Shown piece after piece: positions 1 to 8,332 of a stretch of DNA of 37,096 nucleotides. The notes under the pieces are model-generated. The model did no database searches. It was not told where the DNA came from and saw only the letters and a list, made by a program, of their open reading frames with translations. Location of the stretch: NCBI GenBank assembly GCA_015493745.1, contig WGCN01000153.1:1-37096 (forward strand), read 5' to 3'. Within the stretch, counting starts at the first letter, position 1; each line of letters opens with the position of its first letter. Made by a program: the position numbers and the translations under genes. Origin of the DNA: Calditrichales bacterium (GTDB lineage Bacteria; Calditrichota; Calditrichia; Calditrichales; J004).

Positions 1-572
1 AGTCATTTATATCCTAAATATTTAGTGAAAAACTTAAAAAATAACCTTATATTCCGGCCGTGTATATCCGATATAAAATAATTAAGCGTACCCGTTTCTG
101 TTTAAAAATAAGGGAATAAGGAGAAGAGTAGAGCGCCACCCGGGTGTTCTTGTTTTTTTAATAAGATATACGTGGCTTAAAAGCTTTAAAGTGTAACTTT
201 TTACCCTCTTTTATTTCTAATGGTTTATCCGCGATCGTCAGATACAGGGAAATGCGGTTATAAAATAAAAAGGAATTTTCAGCCATGGAACGGCAGTCAA
301 AGCAGATAGTGCACAGCAGGCCTGTATTTCGATCCGCGCGAGAAATGTACAAGCCCCTTGTATCTCACCATCCCCCTTCCGTTCACACTCTCCCTGAGAG
401 GTACCTACTAAAATCAAGAGAATAGTGATATTCCAATAATGCTTTTCCCGGTTTTAAGCAGGACTGAAAAATTTGTCCATTCACGATAAACACAGGGCAA
501 AACAAGCAGGCGATAAACTAAAGGGCGCTAAAAGCCCGGACTAAAAACCTAATACATTACAGGAGTAGCACC
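1..572. other. Upstream intergenic region, no gene seen
   Basis: I see no credible gene here. The only sizeable open frame (158-352, minus) has no recognisable domain and no ribosome binding site worth the name. The stretch is AT-rich at its left end and holds a perfect 10-bp palindrome CACCCGGGTG (136-145) followed by a short T-run. It probably carries the promoter of the propeller protein that starts at 573; an AGGAG ribosome binding site sits just before that start. Confidence 0.5.
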
Positions 573-2024
573 ATGAAGAAAAATATTACGCTTTTGCTGA
601 TATTTATAACGATGTCATTATTACAGGCCGCGGATGAAGGAAGCATAAAGTGGACCTTTTCCACCGGCGGAGAAATCTATTCGCTGCCGGCCATTGGAGG
701 AGACGGAACCATCTATCTCGCTTCATATGATAAATACCTTTATGCCTTAAACAGCGATGGCTCATTAAAGTGGAAATATCACGCCCTGACCGATAATAAC
801 TGGGAATGCTTTTTGCGAAACACGCCTGCCCTGGGCAGCGATGGAACGGTTTACTTTGTGGATAACTCCTATGGTTATCTTTTTGCCGTGGGAAACGACG
901 GGACGGAAAAATGGAAAGCCGACTTTACCGATGGCCGTATGGCGGCGCCGCCTGCCATCGGGCCCAATGGCGAGATCATTATCGTAACGACCATGAGGGA
1001 GGTCTTCTCCGTTAATCCCGCGGATGGCCGTGTAAACTGGAAATACACTTTCAGCGGCGGTGAGGATGAAGCCGGCGCGGTCATTGATGCTTCCGGCGCT
1101 GTCTTTGTCCGTGGCGGCAGGCTGAAGAAGATCAGCCCCTCCGGCAACGAGGAGTGGGAATTTGAAAATGGCAGCAATATTTATTCTTCCGCCATTATTG
1201 CCGGCGACGGTACCCTGTATATAACGGGAAGTTCCGATAAGACCCTATATGCTCTGGATGGCAATGGCAATGAACTGTGGAACTTCACCGCCGGTGACAA
1301 AATTTACGGCTCTCCCGTGTTGGGACCCGACGGAACGATTTACTTTTATTCCTATGACGGTTTTATCCATGCCGTGAACCCCGACGGAACGGAGAAATGG
1401 ACCTTTGACGAGCAGTTTCAATCCTTGTTCGGGGATATCAAAGCCACCCCCATCGTCGGGGCCGACAGCGTTGTTTATTTCTCGGGAGTGACCAGTGATT
1501 TTTCTACCAGGTTATTTGCCATTAATCCGGATGGTTCGGCCAGGTGGAGTGTTACGCTGAGTGATGTGGTGCGTTTCCAGGCCACCATCAGCCGAGATAG
1601 TCTTCTTCTTGTTCCTCAGGGGAATAAACTGTTGGCTATAAAAGTGGGCAGCGCCGGTTTGGCCGATAGTCCATTCCCGAAATTCAGGGGCGATTATGCC
1701 AATACGGGATATGCCAATGTTTCGGTAACGGCCATTGGCCCGCGGAAGGAAAATATTCCCGGAAAATACAGTGTGTCAGAAGTTTATCCCAATCCGTTTA
1801 ATCCCCGGGCGCGAATCCGCTTGAATCTTAAACGCAGTGCCCGGGTTCGGGTGGATGTCTATAATGCCACCGGCCGTAGATTGCTGCGCCTGACGGATGG
1901 TCAGAAAAATACCGGCCGGCAGGAACTGATCTGGGACGCATCCTCATATGGCTCCGGGGTTTACTTTATTGATGTAATGATTGATGGTGTGCACATGACA
2001 CGCAAAGCCCTGCTTGTAAAATAG
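573..2024 (+). CDS. Secreted PQQ-like beta-propeller protein with type IX secretion sorting domain
   Basis: A 483-residue exported protein. The first 20 residues form a signal peptide (KK, then a leucine/isoleucine-rich core ending in LLQAA). Residues about 25-375 are repeated blades with the pattern 'G.DGTIYLGS.D..LYAL...G..KW.F', characteristic of PQQ-type (quinoprotein/BamB-like) propellers. Residues about 400-483 begin at YPNPFNP and end in 'GVYFIDVMIDG...RKALLVK', a classical T9SS C-terminal sorting module. Such a module normally sends cargo across the outer membrane and anchors it at the surface or releases it. No catalytic residues are evident, so a binding or scaffold role is as likely as an enzymatic one. 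The start has an AGGAG site 5-6 bases upstream. The gene stands alone and is convergent with trkH, with a terminator between them. The fold and sorting domain are clear; the ligand is unknown. Confidence 0.85.
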   Translation: MKKNITLLLIFITMSLLQAADEGSIKWTFSTGGEIYSLPAIGGDGTIYLASYDKYLYALNSDGSLKWKYHALTDNNWECFLRNTPALGSDGTVYFVDNSYGYLFAVGNDGTEKWKADFTDGRMAAPPAIGPNGEIIIVTTMREVFSVNPADGRVNWKYTFSGGEDEAGAVIDASGAVFVRGGRLKKISPSGNEEWEFENGSNIYSSAIIAGDGTLYITGSSDKTLYALDGNGNELWNFTAGDKIYGSPVLGPDGTIYFYSYDGFIHAVNPDGTEKWTFDEQFQSLFGDIKATPIVGADSVVYFSGVTSDFSTRLFAINPDGSARWSVTLSDVVRFQATISRDSLLLVPQGNKLLAIKVGSAGLADSPFPKFRGDYANTGYANVSVTAIGPRKENIPGKYSVSEVYPNPFNPRARIRLNLKRSARVRVDVYNATGRRLLRLTDGQKNTGRQELIWDASSYGSGVYFIDVMIDGVHMTRKALLVK

Positions 2025-2038
2025 TTTGTAAAAAACAG

Positions 2039-2071
2039 GCCGTCCGCCTATACGGGCGGCTTTTATTTTTT
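2039..2071. terminator. Bidirectional intrinsic terminator between propeller gene and trkH
   Basis: An 8-bp stem, 2039-2046 with 2053-2060 (GCCGTCCG / CGGGCGGC, one G-U pair), has a 6-base loop. It is followed by a T-rich tract at 2061-2071. On the other strand an A-run at 2030-2035 gives the matching T-run. It can therefore stop transcription from both the propeller gene and the converging trkH, whose stop codon at 2063 lies in its flank. Confidence 0.85.
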
Positions 2072-3511
2072 CCAGAACATGGGCGTTAAGATAATCAGCA
2101 CCGTATAAATTTCCAGGCGGCCCACCAGCATTAAAAAGGAAAGAAACCATTTGCCGATATCGGGAATGAAAGCGTAGTTATCGGTAGGACCCAAATCGCC
2201 CAGGGCGGGGCCGATGTTGCCCAGGGTGGCGGCCACCCCCCCCAGGGAGGTTTCAAAGTCCAGCCCCAACATATTCATAAACAGCACGCCGAAAACAAAA
2301 ATGGAAATATAAAAGAGGAAAAAACCGGCCACGTTGGCGATAATATCCCGGGAGACCACCTGATTGCCAATACGAACGGGCAGTACCGCCTGTGGGTGGA
2401 TAAGTTTTTTTATCTCATTTAAACTGAACTTTACCAGTATCAGCGACCGGATGATTTTTAAGCCGCCTCCGGTGGAACCGGCACAGCCCCCCAGGAACAT
2501 CAGAATGAATAAAATGGTACGGGCACTGGAACTCCATTGTTCATAATCGGCCGTTCCGTAACCGGTGGTGGTAATGATGGAGGCCACCTGGAAAAAAGAG
2601 TGCCGAAAGCCGGTCTCGGCCGCTTCACCATTGTTTGTCCACAGGGAAAAGGCGATAAAGGCGGTGGCGGCGCCGATAATACTCAGATAAAAGACGGTTT
2701 CACGATCCTTGAAAAAAATAAGCGGTTTACCACGCAGAGCCCGGTAGTGCAGGCTGAAATTCATACCGGCTATGATCATGAAAAGGGTAATGATATATTC
2801 AATATAGGCGCTGTTATAGTGGCCGATACTGGCATTTTTTGTGGAAAAACCGCCGGTGGCCATGGTGCCGAAACTGTGACAGGTGGCATCAAACCAGTTC
2901 ATGCCTCCCGCCATCAGCAAAACAATCTCCACGAGGGTCAGCAGCAAATAGACCCCCCATAACAGTTCCGCCGTATGTTTGATGCGCGGCGTCAGTTTGT
3001 CCGGTGTGGGGCCGGGTACTTCGGCCTTGAAGAGCTGCATGCCTCCCACGCCCAGCAAGGGGAGAATGGCCAGTGAAAGCAGGATGATACCCATCCCCCC
3101 CAGCCAATGAGTCAGTGAGCGCCAGAATAACAGTCCGCGGGGCAGCCCTTCAATGTCCATCAGGATGGTGGCGCCGGTGGTGCTGAAGCCGGAGATGGTT
3201 TCAAAAAAGGCATCTGTGTAAGATGGGATGAACCCGGACAGCCAGAAGGGCAGAGCCCCGACGGCGGAAAACATGATCCATCCGAGCGTGACGATGATAA
3301 AACCGTCTTTGGCCCGCAGTTCTCTCTTATCACGACGGGTAAGAAAGAAAAGTATCAGTCCGGTGATAAAACCGCCGGCGATGGTCACCAAAAAAGCGTT
3401 TAGATCCGTGGCCTCGTGGAGCCAGGAAATGAGCGCCGGAGGAATAAGGGAAACTGCCAGAAACAATAACAGGGCTGAAAGCACAAAAAGAATGGATTTG
3501 AATTGTATCAT
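2063..3511 (-). CDS. trkH: Trk-type potassium uptake channel subunit TrkH
   Basis: A 482-residue polytopic inner-membrane protein, close to the usual TrkH/KtrB length of about 480. The four pore-loop signatures of the superfamily can be read in order: GFSTTGATI (about residue 108), GTMATGGFSTKNASIG, SIITTTGYGTADY, and GNIGPALGDLGP near the C-terminus. Each contains the glycine that lines the K+ filter. The 'GCAGSTGGGLKIIR' segment before the third-fourth repeat junction is also typical. It carries K+ (with H+ or Na+) into the cell and is gated by the cytoplasmic TrkA ring. Here trkA lies just upstream on the same strand with a 9-base gap, so the two are one transcript. The start follows the trkA stop, with only a weak AAGAAA-like ribosome binding site. 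Confidence 0.95.
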   Translation of the reverse strand: MIQFKSILFVLSALLLFLAVSLIPPALISWLHEATDLNAFLVTIAGGFITGLILFFLTRRDKRELRAKDGFIIVTLGWIMFSAVGALPFWLSGFIPSYTDAFFETISGFSTTGATILMDIEGLPRGLLFWRSLTHWLGGMGIILLSLAILPLLGVGGMQLFKAEVPGPTPDKLTPRIKHTAELLWGVYLLLTLVEIVLLMAGGMNWFDATCHSFGTMATGGFSTKNASIGHYNSAYIEYIITLFMIIAGMNFSLHYRALRGKPLIFFKDRETVFYLSIIGAATAFIAFSLWTNNGEAAETGFRHSFFQVASIITTTGYGTADYEQWSSSARTILFILMFLGGCAGSTGGGLKIIRSLILVKFSLNEIKKLIHPQAVLPVRIGNQVVSRDIIANVAGFFLFYISIFVFGVLFMNMLGLDFETSLGGVAATLGNIGPALGDLGPTDNYAFIPDIGKWFLSFLMLVGRLEIYTVLIILTPMFWKK

Positions 3512-3520
3512 AGTGGTTTC

Positions 3521-4861
3521 TTAGTCGAACATTTTTTCCAGTTCATGAATGGCCGACGGAAAAGCAAAGGTAACCACCTTATCTCCGGCCCGGATAACCG
3601 TATCGCCAATGGGAATAAAAACATCATCCTTGCGTAAGACGGCACCTAAAATGACATTTTTGGGAAACTTGGTTTTTGAAAGGGGCTTTTTTAAAATTTT
3701 GGAACCCTCGCGGGCAATAAATTCAATCGCTTCCACCGGGGTGCCGGGCAATGAGGCTACGCCGGCAATTTGTCCGCGGCGGATAAACCGCAGAATACCA
3801 TTCACGGTCAGCATCTGTTTTGATATAAAGGCGTCAATGCCAATGGTAGGGATAATCGGGGCATACTCGGTTTTATTGATAAGCGAGATAATCTTGGGGA
3901 CCCGTAGATGCTTGGCCATCAGGCTGGCCACCAGGTTGGTTTCGTCATCACCGGTTACGGCGATAAAGGCGTCCATGTCGATGATACCCTCCAGAGCCAA
4001 CAGGTTGTAATCCAACCCGTCTCCTTTAATGACCAGGGCTTTTTTCAACTGCTCGGCCAGTTGCTCCGATTGCTCGCCGCCCGATTCGATGATCTTAACA
4101 TTGCATTTACGTTCCAATTGTTTGGCTATCAGATAGCCGGTCTGGCCTCCTCCGAGGATCATGACATTGTCGATGGAGCGGTTTTCCTTGCCGAAAAGAT
4201 CGATCAGACCGGCGACATTGTCTTTATCAACAGCAACAAAGGCGCGATCGTTGGGCATAAACATATCATTACCCCCCGGGATTTTTGTCAGTTCGTTGCG
4301 TTGAATAGCCACCGTGCGAAACCGAAGCTCCGGATGTTTCCGGGTAAGCTCGTAAAGGGGAATATGCAGGATGTCCGAATCCCGATCCACCTGGACGCCC
4401 AAAACAATGATGCGGCCTCCGGCAAATTCGATCAGGTGGCTGGCGGCACTTTGCTCCAACAGGTGGATGGCCCCCGTGGCCGCTTCCGACTCCGGATGTA
4501 TAAGCAGGTCAATACCCAGTTTTTTAGCGTTAAGCGGAGACTGCTCATGAATAAACTCCCGGCTTTGCACGCGGGCAATGGTTCGGGATACATTATAACC
4601 CTTGGCCATCAGACAGCTCAACAGGTTCACCTCATCGTGGTTGGAAACCGCTACCAGCATATCCGCCTTACGGATACCGGCCTTTTCCAGTGTGCGGTAA
4701 CTGGAACCGCTGCCCTGGATCACCTGGGCGTCCAGGCTCTCCATTGCCCGGGTAAACCGGGTGGAATCTTTTTCAACAATGACCAGGTCGTGTTTTTCGT
4801 AGGATAACAGTTTTGCCAGATTGTAACCTACGTTCCCGGCGCCGATAATTATTATATACAC
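3521..4861 (-). CDS. trkA: Trk potassium transporter NAD-binding regulatory subunit TrkA
   Basis: A cytoplasmic peripheral protein with two RCK units. The first Rossmann nucleotide-binding motif (IIIIGAGNVGYNLAK) is at the very N-terminus, with an acidic ribose-binding end (VIVEKD). The second (ILGGGQTGYLIAK, then KIIES) begins near residue 235. Each is followed by a TrkA-C domain; the last ends with 'IPIGDTVIRAGDKVVTFA'. Family knowledge: it binds NAD(H)/ATP and gates TrkH. The frame is open to a TTG at 4873, but I choose the GTG at 4861. It has a GGGAG ribosome binding site 5 bases upstream and puts the first beta strand exactly where the family starts, giving 446 residues. trkH follows downstream after 9 bases. 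A strong terminator at 4925-4967 isolates this pair from the upstream minus-strand gene. Confidence 0.93.
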   Translation of the reverse strand: MYIIIIGAGNVGYNLAKLLSYEKHDLVIVEKDSTRFTRAMESLDAQVIQGSGSSYRTLEKAGIRKADMLVAVSNHDEVNLLSCLMAKGYNVSRTIARVQSREFIHEQSPLNAKKLGIDLLIHPESEAATGAIHLLEQSAASHLIEFAGGRIIVLGVQVDRDSDILHIPLYELTRKHPELRFRTVAIQRNELTKIPGGNDMFMPNDRAFVAVDKDNVAGLIDLFGKENRSIDNVMILGGGQTGYLIAKQLERKCNVKIIESGGEQSEQLAEQLKKALVIKGDGLDYNLLALEGIIDMDAFIAVTGDDETNLVASLMAKHLRVPKIISLINKTEYAPIIPTIGIDAFISKQMLTVNGILRFIRRGQIAGVASLPGTPVEAIEFIAREGSKILKKPLSKTKFPKNVILGAVLRKDDVFIPIGDTVIRAGDKVVTFAFPSAIHELEKMFD

Positions 4862-4924
4862 GATTGCTCCCAAATGGTATGAGCTAAAAAGTAAGGATTA
4901 AATATAAAGGGTGCAAAGGAGATT

Positions 4925-4967
4925 AAAAAAAAGCATATCCTCTCACGAGGGGGTGCGGAGGATATGC
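4925..4967 (-). terminator. Intrinsic terminator upstream of trkA, reading leftwards
   Basis: A perfect 10-bp inverted repeat (GCATATCCTC at 4933-4942, GAGGATATGC at 4958-4967) encloses a 15-base loop. A run of eight A at 4925-4932 becomes a U-tract on the minus strand. It would end transcripts from the membrane protein at 5201-5632 before trkA, implying that trkA has its own promoter between about 4862 and 4925. Confidence 0.8.
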
Positions 4968-5067
4968 CGTTCGGTATGGATGGTGAAAAATCACCGGGTT
5001 CGTTTCTGTTAATACAATATGTGTGCCATTGCGAAAGGGCTATCGCCAGCGTGCTTTATAAAAGATA

Positions 5068-5117
5068 ATGTTGCTTTGTGGCAACATGGGGCATGTTGAA
5101 TGTTGCCGAAAGGCAAC
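5068..5117. repeat. Two tandem hairpins in the intergenic stretch
   Basis: The first inverted repeat is ATGTTGC / GCAACAT (5068-5074, 5081-5087). The second is GTTGCC-GAAA-GGCAAC (5102-5117), a 6-bp stem capped by a GNRA-type tetraloop. The two arms share GTTGC, and the block is flanked by two copies of GCTTTATAA (about 5053 and 5132). They lie in a roughly 330-base gap without a gene, just downstream of the minus-strand gene at 5201-5632. Function unknown; an mRNA 3'-end structure or a small REP-like element would fit. Confidence 0.45.
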
Positions 5118-5200
5118 GCTTTTGGCGAAAGGCTTTATAACAACAGACCACTTATCCGGACAGCGGATAATCATATCAGGTGGTATTAATGAAAACCGGC

Positions 5201-5632
5201 TTACTTGAGGGCTTGAAATATTGGCAGAAAGGGCAGTGTTTTTTTGAAAACAAAGGCAAAAGCCGACATGGCTATGCCGACACCCAATCCGGACAAGGGA
5301 CCGATGATAAGCACGATCATACGGGGGTTGATGGTCGGAGGGAGCTTGGAAAAGCTGGCCGCCGCCCGGAGATTGTTTGCCAGATAGAGATCGAAGTTCA
5401 TGGATTGGGTAATGGCGTTGATCAGTCCCCAAAACAGGCCGATCAATAACAGGTGCATATAGGGATGGGCCGGTTGGTTCTTCAGAATAACCAGAATGTT
5501 AAACAGAGCCAGTAATATCCAAAGATATATTTCTATTCCCTGTGTATAACCTCTCAGGGAAAGCAAGCCCATAACCAGGGCAGGCAAAGCAAGAATTAAA
5601 ATTATCGACCAGTTCATAGTGTTATGTTTCAT
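5201..5632 (-). CDS. Small hypothetical integral membrane protein
   Basis: 143 residues with about four hydrophobic segments: around residues 8-27, 33-50, 58-76 and, after a loop, 104-130. I do not recognise the family. The frame has no good ribosome binding site at either candidate start (ATG 5632 or ATG 5617), so the exact start is uncertain. The frame is read as real because of the regular alternation of hydrophobic helices with short polar loops, and because a strong leftward terminator (4925-4967) lies downstream of it. It is transcribed away from the DUF1858/transporter pair. No function can be assigned. Confidence 0.6.
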   Translation of the reverse strand: MKHNTMNWSIILILALPALVMGLLSLRGYTQGIEIYLWILLALFNILVILKNQPAHPYMHLLLIGLFWGLINAITQSMNFDLYLANNLRAAASFSKLPPTINPRMIVLIIGPLSGLGVGIAMSAFAFVFKKTLPFLPIFQALK

Positions 5633-5761
5633 TAAAAGGGCAAATTAGAATGAAAAAGTCAGGATTTCAATAGTTAAAAATGGTTAAATTACAAATTATC
5701 ATCATTGCAAGCTGTAACATCGTCATTTTTTCTTCATCAAAAAAGCAAAAAGGAGAAAAAA

Positions 5762-5977
5762 ATGATAGATAAAAACACTACCATAGAAGAACTGGTTGAG
5801 GAAGTGCCCGGCGCCGTCACTTATCTGATGGAGCAGCACATCCGTTGCATCCGCTGCGGCGAACCCATTTGGGGAACCCTGGAGGAAGCCGCTCGCGAAA
5901 AAGGCTATGATGATGCCAGAATACAACAGTTTGTGGATGAACTGAATAAGTTGAAGAACGGGGAAGCGGTTAAATAA
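5762..5977 (+). CDS. DUF1858-type small protein with CxxC
   Basis: A 71-residue cytoplasmic protein. It reads as one DUF1858-like helical domain ('TTIEELVEEVPGAVTYL...') with a Cys pair at residues 29 and 32 in the context RCIRCGEPIWGTLEEAA. That domain is usually found alone or appended to hybrid-cluster or redox proteins, and the Cys pair suggests metal or redox chemistry. The open frame extends upstream to 5705. I choose ATG 5762 because an AAAGGAG ribosome binding site lies about 6-10 bases before it and the domain begins there. The stop is two bases before the GTG of the next gene, so it is translationally linked with the metal-exporter-like membrane protein. That pairing suggests it supports metal handling. 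Confidence 0.85.
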   Translation: MIDKNTTIEELVEEVPGAVTYLMEQHIRCIRCGEPIWGTLEEAAREKGYDDARIQQFVDELNKLKNGEAVK

Positions 5978-5979
5978 TA

Positions 5980-6825
5980 GTGACACATATTATCCTGGAA
6001 AGTATTGAAACCACTCTGGAAGTAACCCTGGTCATCTTTTTCCTGATGGTGGCGGTTGATTTTCTGGATGTTTACTTCCGGGGACATATAAAAAACTATA
6101 TCGAGGCCAGCCGTTTCCGGCAATATGTTGTGGCCTCCTTTTTAGGCGTTACACCGGGTTGTGCCGGCGCCTACCTGAATGTTACCATGTATATGCACGG
6201 CTTTATGAGTATGGGCGCCTTAACCGCGGGCATGATTGCCACTACCGGTGATGAGGCTTTTGTGATGATGGCCGAAGCCCCGGTACGGGCGTTACTGTTG
6301 TTTGGAGGCTTATTTATTGCCGGTTTGTTGCTCGGGACTTTTTTTGACCGCCTGCAGCATCGGTTGGGGTATCAGGGCTGCCATAATTGTGAATTGCATA
6401 CCATACATATCCAGGATCATAGGCATGACTGGGTACATTATTTCCGGGTGCATATCTGGAAACATATATTACTGCATCATGTGCTGCGTATTGCCGCCTG
6501 GACCCTGGCCTCCGTTTTTCTGATAAAAATGGGACTGTTTTATTTTTCTCTGGATGCGCTGGTGCATGACCACCCGGCTTTGGTTTTCCTTTTTGCCATT
6601 TTGATCGGTTTGTTGCCCATCAGCGGCCCGCACCTTCTGTTTGTGAGTATGTTCAGCGGAGGGATTATTCCGGCATCGGTACTCATTGCCAATAGCATAG
6701 TCCAGGATGGTCATGCCATGTTGCCGCTGATGTCCTACAGCTTGCGTGATGCCGTGATCATAAAAGGGTTTAAGGTGCTGGCCGCCGTTGTCATAGCCGG
6801 TCTGTTATATAGCTTCGGTTTATAG
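5980..6825 (+). CDS. Putative multi-pass metal exporter (ArsP_2 / 10TM heavy-metal exporter type) with His-rich loop
   Basis: A 281-residue inner-membrane protein with a GTG start directly after the DUF1858 gene. It is built as two membrane halves with matching motifs: GVTPGCAGAY (about 57-66) with TTGDEAF (88-94), and GLLPISGPHLLF (210-221) with VQDGHAMLP (241-249). This is the internally duplicated layout of the 'putative manganese transporter / 10TM heavy-metal exporter' family. Between the halves is a very His-rich hydrophilic segment, with 11 His in residues 127-167, plus a Cys pair GCHNC at 134-137. This is a plausible cytoplasmic metal-binding loop. The substrate (Mn, Zn, other divalent ions, or an arsenical) cannot be read from the sequence. 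Family assignment is from memory of motifs, not a search. Confidence 0.7.
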   Translation: MTHIILESIETTLEVTLVIFFLMVAVDFLDVYFRGHIKNYIEASRFRQYVVASFLGVTPGCAGAYLNVTMYMHGFMSMGALTAGMIATTGDEAFVMMAEAPVRALLLFGGLFIAGLLLGTFFDRLQHRLGYQGCHNCELHTIHIQDHRHDWVHYFRVHIWKHILLHHVLRIAAWTLASVFLIKMGLFYFSLDALVHDHPALVFLFAILIGLLPISGPHLLFVSMFSGGIIPASVLIANSIVQDGHAMLPLMSYSLRDAVIIKGFKVLAAVVIAGLLYSFGL

Positions 6826-6826
6826 T

Positions 6827-7273
6827 TTAATCCAGAAACCATTCTCTTTCTTCCGCCGTGGGAATGCGGCAACTTTCCTTTTTGCCAAACCATTGATAGC
6901 GGTGACGGGCAATAAAATCATAAAAAACATCGCGTATGGGGCGGGGGATTATTTTTAAAATCCGTAACAATTTACCTGTCCGGCCCAATAGGGCCATGGC
7001 CTCGATGGCCGCATCGGAGCGAACATGGAATGTTCCGTTATGAAAAAAAATAATGCTGTCCACGCCGGTTCTCAGACGGGAGGGGATCCGTTTCTTGGCC
7101 GTACTTCCGTGAAGGGGAGCAAATTTTAAAAGTTTTCTTTTATCCCGGCTCAATAAAAAATCCACAGAGGTGTTGCAAAGATTACAATATCCGTCAAAAA
7201 ACACGATGGATTCACTTTTATCGGGAGAGTGGTCGTTGATGAGGGAGCTGTGGGACATGCTTTTAAACTTCAC
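6827..7273 (-). CDS. DCC-family thiol-disulfide oxidoreductase-like protein (DUF393)
   Basis: About 148 residues. The hallmark is 'VFFDGYCNLCN' at residues 24-34, with the CxxC at 30 and 33. It is followed by the family's 'FAPLHG' (51-56), 'SIIFFHNG' and a C-terminal 'R..YRWFGK...C.IP' region. DCC proteins have a thioredoxin-like fold and a redox-active Cys pair. Their partners are mostly unknown. The frame opens with a GTG at 7273; ATG at 7258 is also possible, and neither has a strong ribosome binding site. It converges with the metal-exporter gene (stops one base apart). It diverges from the lipoprotein gene with only about 30 bases between starts, so the promoters must overlap. Confidence 0.85.
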   Translation of the reverse strand: MKFKSMSHSSLINDHSPDKSESIVFFDGYCNLCNTSVDFLLSRDKRKLLKFAPLHGSTAKKRIPSRLRTGVDSIIFFHNGTFHVRSDAAIEAMALLGRTGKLLRILKIIPRPIRDVFYDFIARHRYQWFGKKESCRIPTAEEREWFLD

Positions 7274-7302
7274 TTTTAAGATTTGCGGAAAAAGGGACGA
7301 TA

Positions 7303-7674
7303 ATGATCATTATGAAAAAAATAATAATGATTCTCGCTCTTTTTTTATTAATACAGTGCACCAAACCCACGGAAGACCCCACAACAGGCAGTATTGAGGG
7401 GACGGTATTCAATTTTACTACCGGAAGTTTTATCGGGGGGGCGCATATTGTTACCAGTCCGCCCACCAGTGCTGTTTTGTCTGATACCCTGGCAGGTCTT
7501 TTTAAGATAGACCATGTTGATCCGGGGATATACCGCATCACCGCCGTGAAATACGGCTTTGATACCTCAAGCGTCAGTGTTTCCGTTTTAGCCGGACAAA
7601 TAACTACGGCCGATATTACACTGCGGCCGGATACAAGTTCCGTCGATACCGTAAAGACCGTAAGCTACGAGTAA
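7303..7674 (+). CDS. Small lipoprotein with carboxypeptidase-regulatory-like (Ig/transthyretin-like) domain
   Basis: 123 residues. The N-terminus is a lipoprotein signal peptide: KK, hydrophobic core, then the lipobox LIQC with the acylated Cys at about residue 19. A short acidic linker leads to one beta-sandwich domain: 'GSIEGTVFNFTTGSFIGGAHI...LAGLFKIDHVDPGIYRITAVKYGFD'. This is the usual pattern of the carboxypeptidase D regulatory-like fold. The tail is Thr/Ser/Asp-rich. It is likely anchored in a membrane facing the periplasm or surface; its role is unknown. An AGGGA ribosome binding site lies 5 bases before ATG 7303, while an alternative ATG is at 7312. Its last 10 bases overlap the end of nfuA on the other strand. 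Confidence 0.8.
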   Translation: MIIMKKIIMILALFLLIQCTKPTEDPTTGSIEGTVFNFTTGSFIGGAHIVTSPPTSAVLSDTLAGLFKIDHVDPGIYRITAVKYGFDTSSVSVSVLAGQITTADITLRPDTSSVDTVKTVSYE

Positions 7675-8237
7675 AACGGTGTGGCGCCGGCCTCATGATC
7701 CGTGGCATCTATCACTTCTCCGATTTCGGGAATGGCCTCTTTCAGTCCGTTGATCACCCCGTTTTTTAAGGTTATGAAGGAAAGACTGCATCCCTGGCAG
7801 TTTCCGCCCATTTCCACATAAACATCATAGCCGCGGATATCGACAATGGATATTATTCCTCCATGTTGGGCTATGGCCGGGTTTATTTGTGTGTTGACCA
7901 CGTGCAAAACCTTCTGGGCAAAGGTACCCTGAAACTTATCCGTCTCTTTTTTTACGGAAGAGAAATAAAAGCCACTCTCCTCACCGGAATCCTTATAGTC
8001 TAAAATGACGTTTTCCAGCAACGGATACTCCTTGCTGGAGATGAAAAGGGTAAAGGTATCAAAATCAATACGCCGGTCATCCCTGGAGATATCTTCCTGA
8101 AATATAGGTTCTATTCCGTATTCGATATGAAAAGGAGAGTCCGAATCGGCGGTAACACGAACGGAGGTCAGGCCATCGGTCATTTCCGTGAGTATGGTAT
8201 GGATCATCTCTCTGGCGGTAGCGGTGATCGTAAGCAT
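7665..8237 (-). CDS. nfuA: NfuA-type Fe-S cluster carrier protein
   Basis: 190 residues in two domains. Residues 1-95 resemble a degenerate A-type (IscA/HesB-like) scaffold without its cysteines ('TATAREMIHTIL', 'FDTFTLFISSKEYPLLENVILDY'). Residues 105-185 are a NifU C-terminal domain with the cluster-binding CxxC at 147 and 150 in 'MGGNCQGCSLSFITLKNGV'. This is the domain order of E. coli NfuA, which carries [4Fe-4S] clusters to client proteins and protects them under stress or iron limitation. Clients nearby could include the hydrogenase subunits, but that is inference. ATG 8237 has an AGGGA ribosome binding site. The gene overlaps the lipoprotein gene tail-to-tail by 10 bases. Confidence 0.9.
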   Translation of the reverse strand: MLTITATAREMIHTILTEMTDGLTSVRVTADSDSPFHIEYGIEPIFQEDISRDDRRIDFDTFTLFISSKEYPLLENVILDYKDSGEESGFYFSSVKKETDKFQGTFAQKVLHVVNTQINPAIAQHGGIISIVDIRGYDVYVEMGGNCQGCSLSFITLKNGVINGLKEAIPEIGEVIDATDHEAGATPFYS

Positions 8238-8332
8238 TTTAGTCCCTGGTTAAAGCGGGGTGTATGATTACCCTGAAAGGTGTTTAAAAAAATAATTTAT
8301 AAAGTTGGCGGCTGCGCTGCAAAAAAGAAATG

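Noticed and set aside
158-352. 64-codon minus-strand frame upstream of the propeller gene
   Set aside because: No domain, no ribosome binding site, and sits in promoter-like AT-rich DNA.
3908-4807. 299-codon open frame on the plus strand
   Set aside because: Lies antisense to trkA, has no recognisable domain or ribosome binding site, and is explained by codon bias of the real gene.
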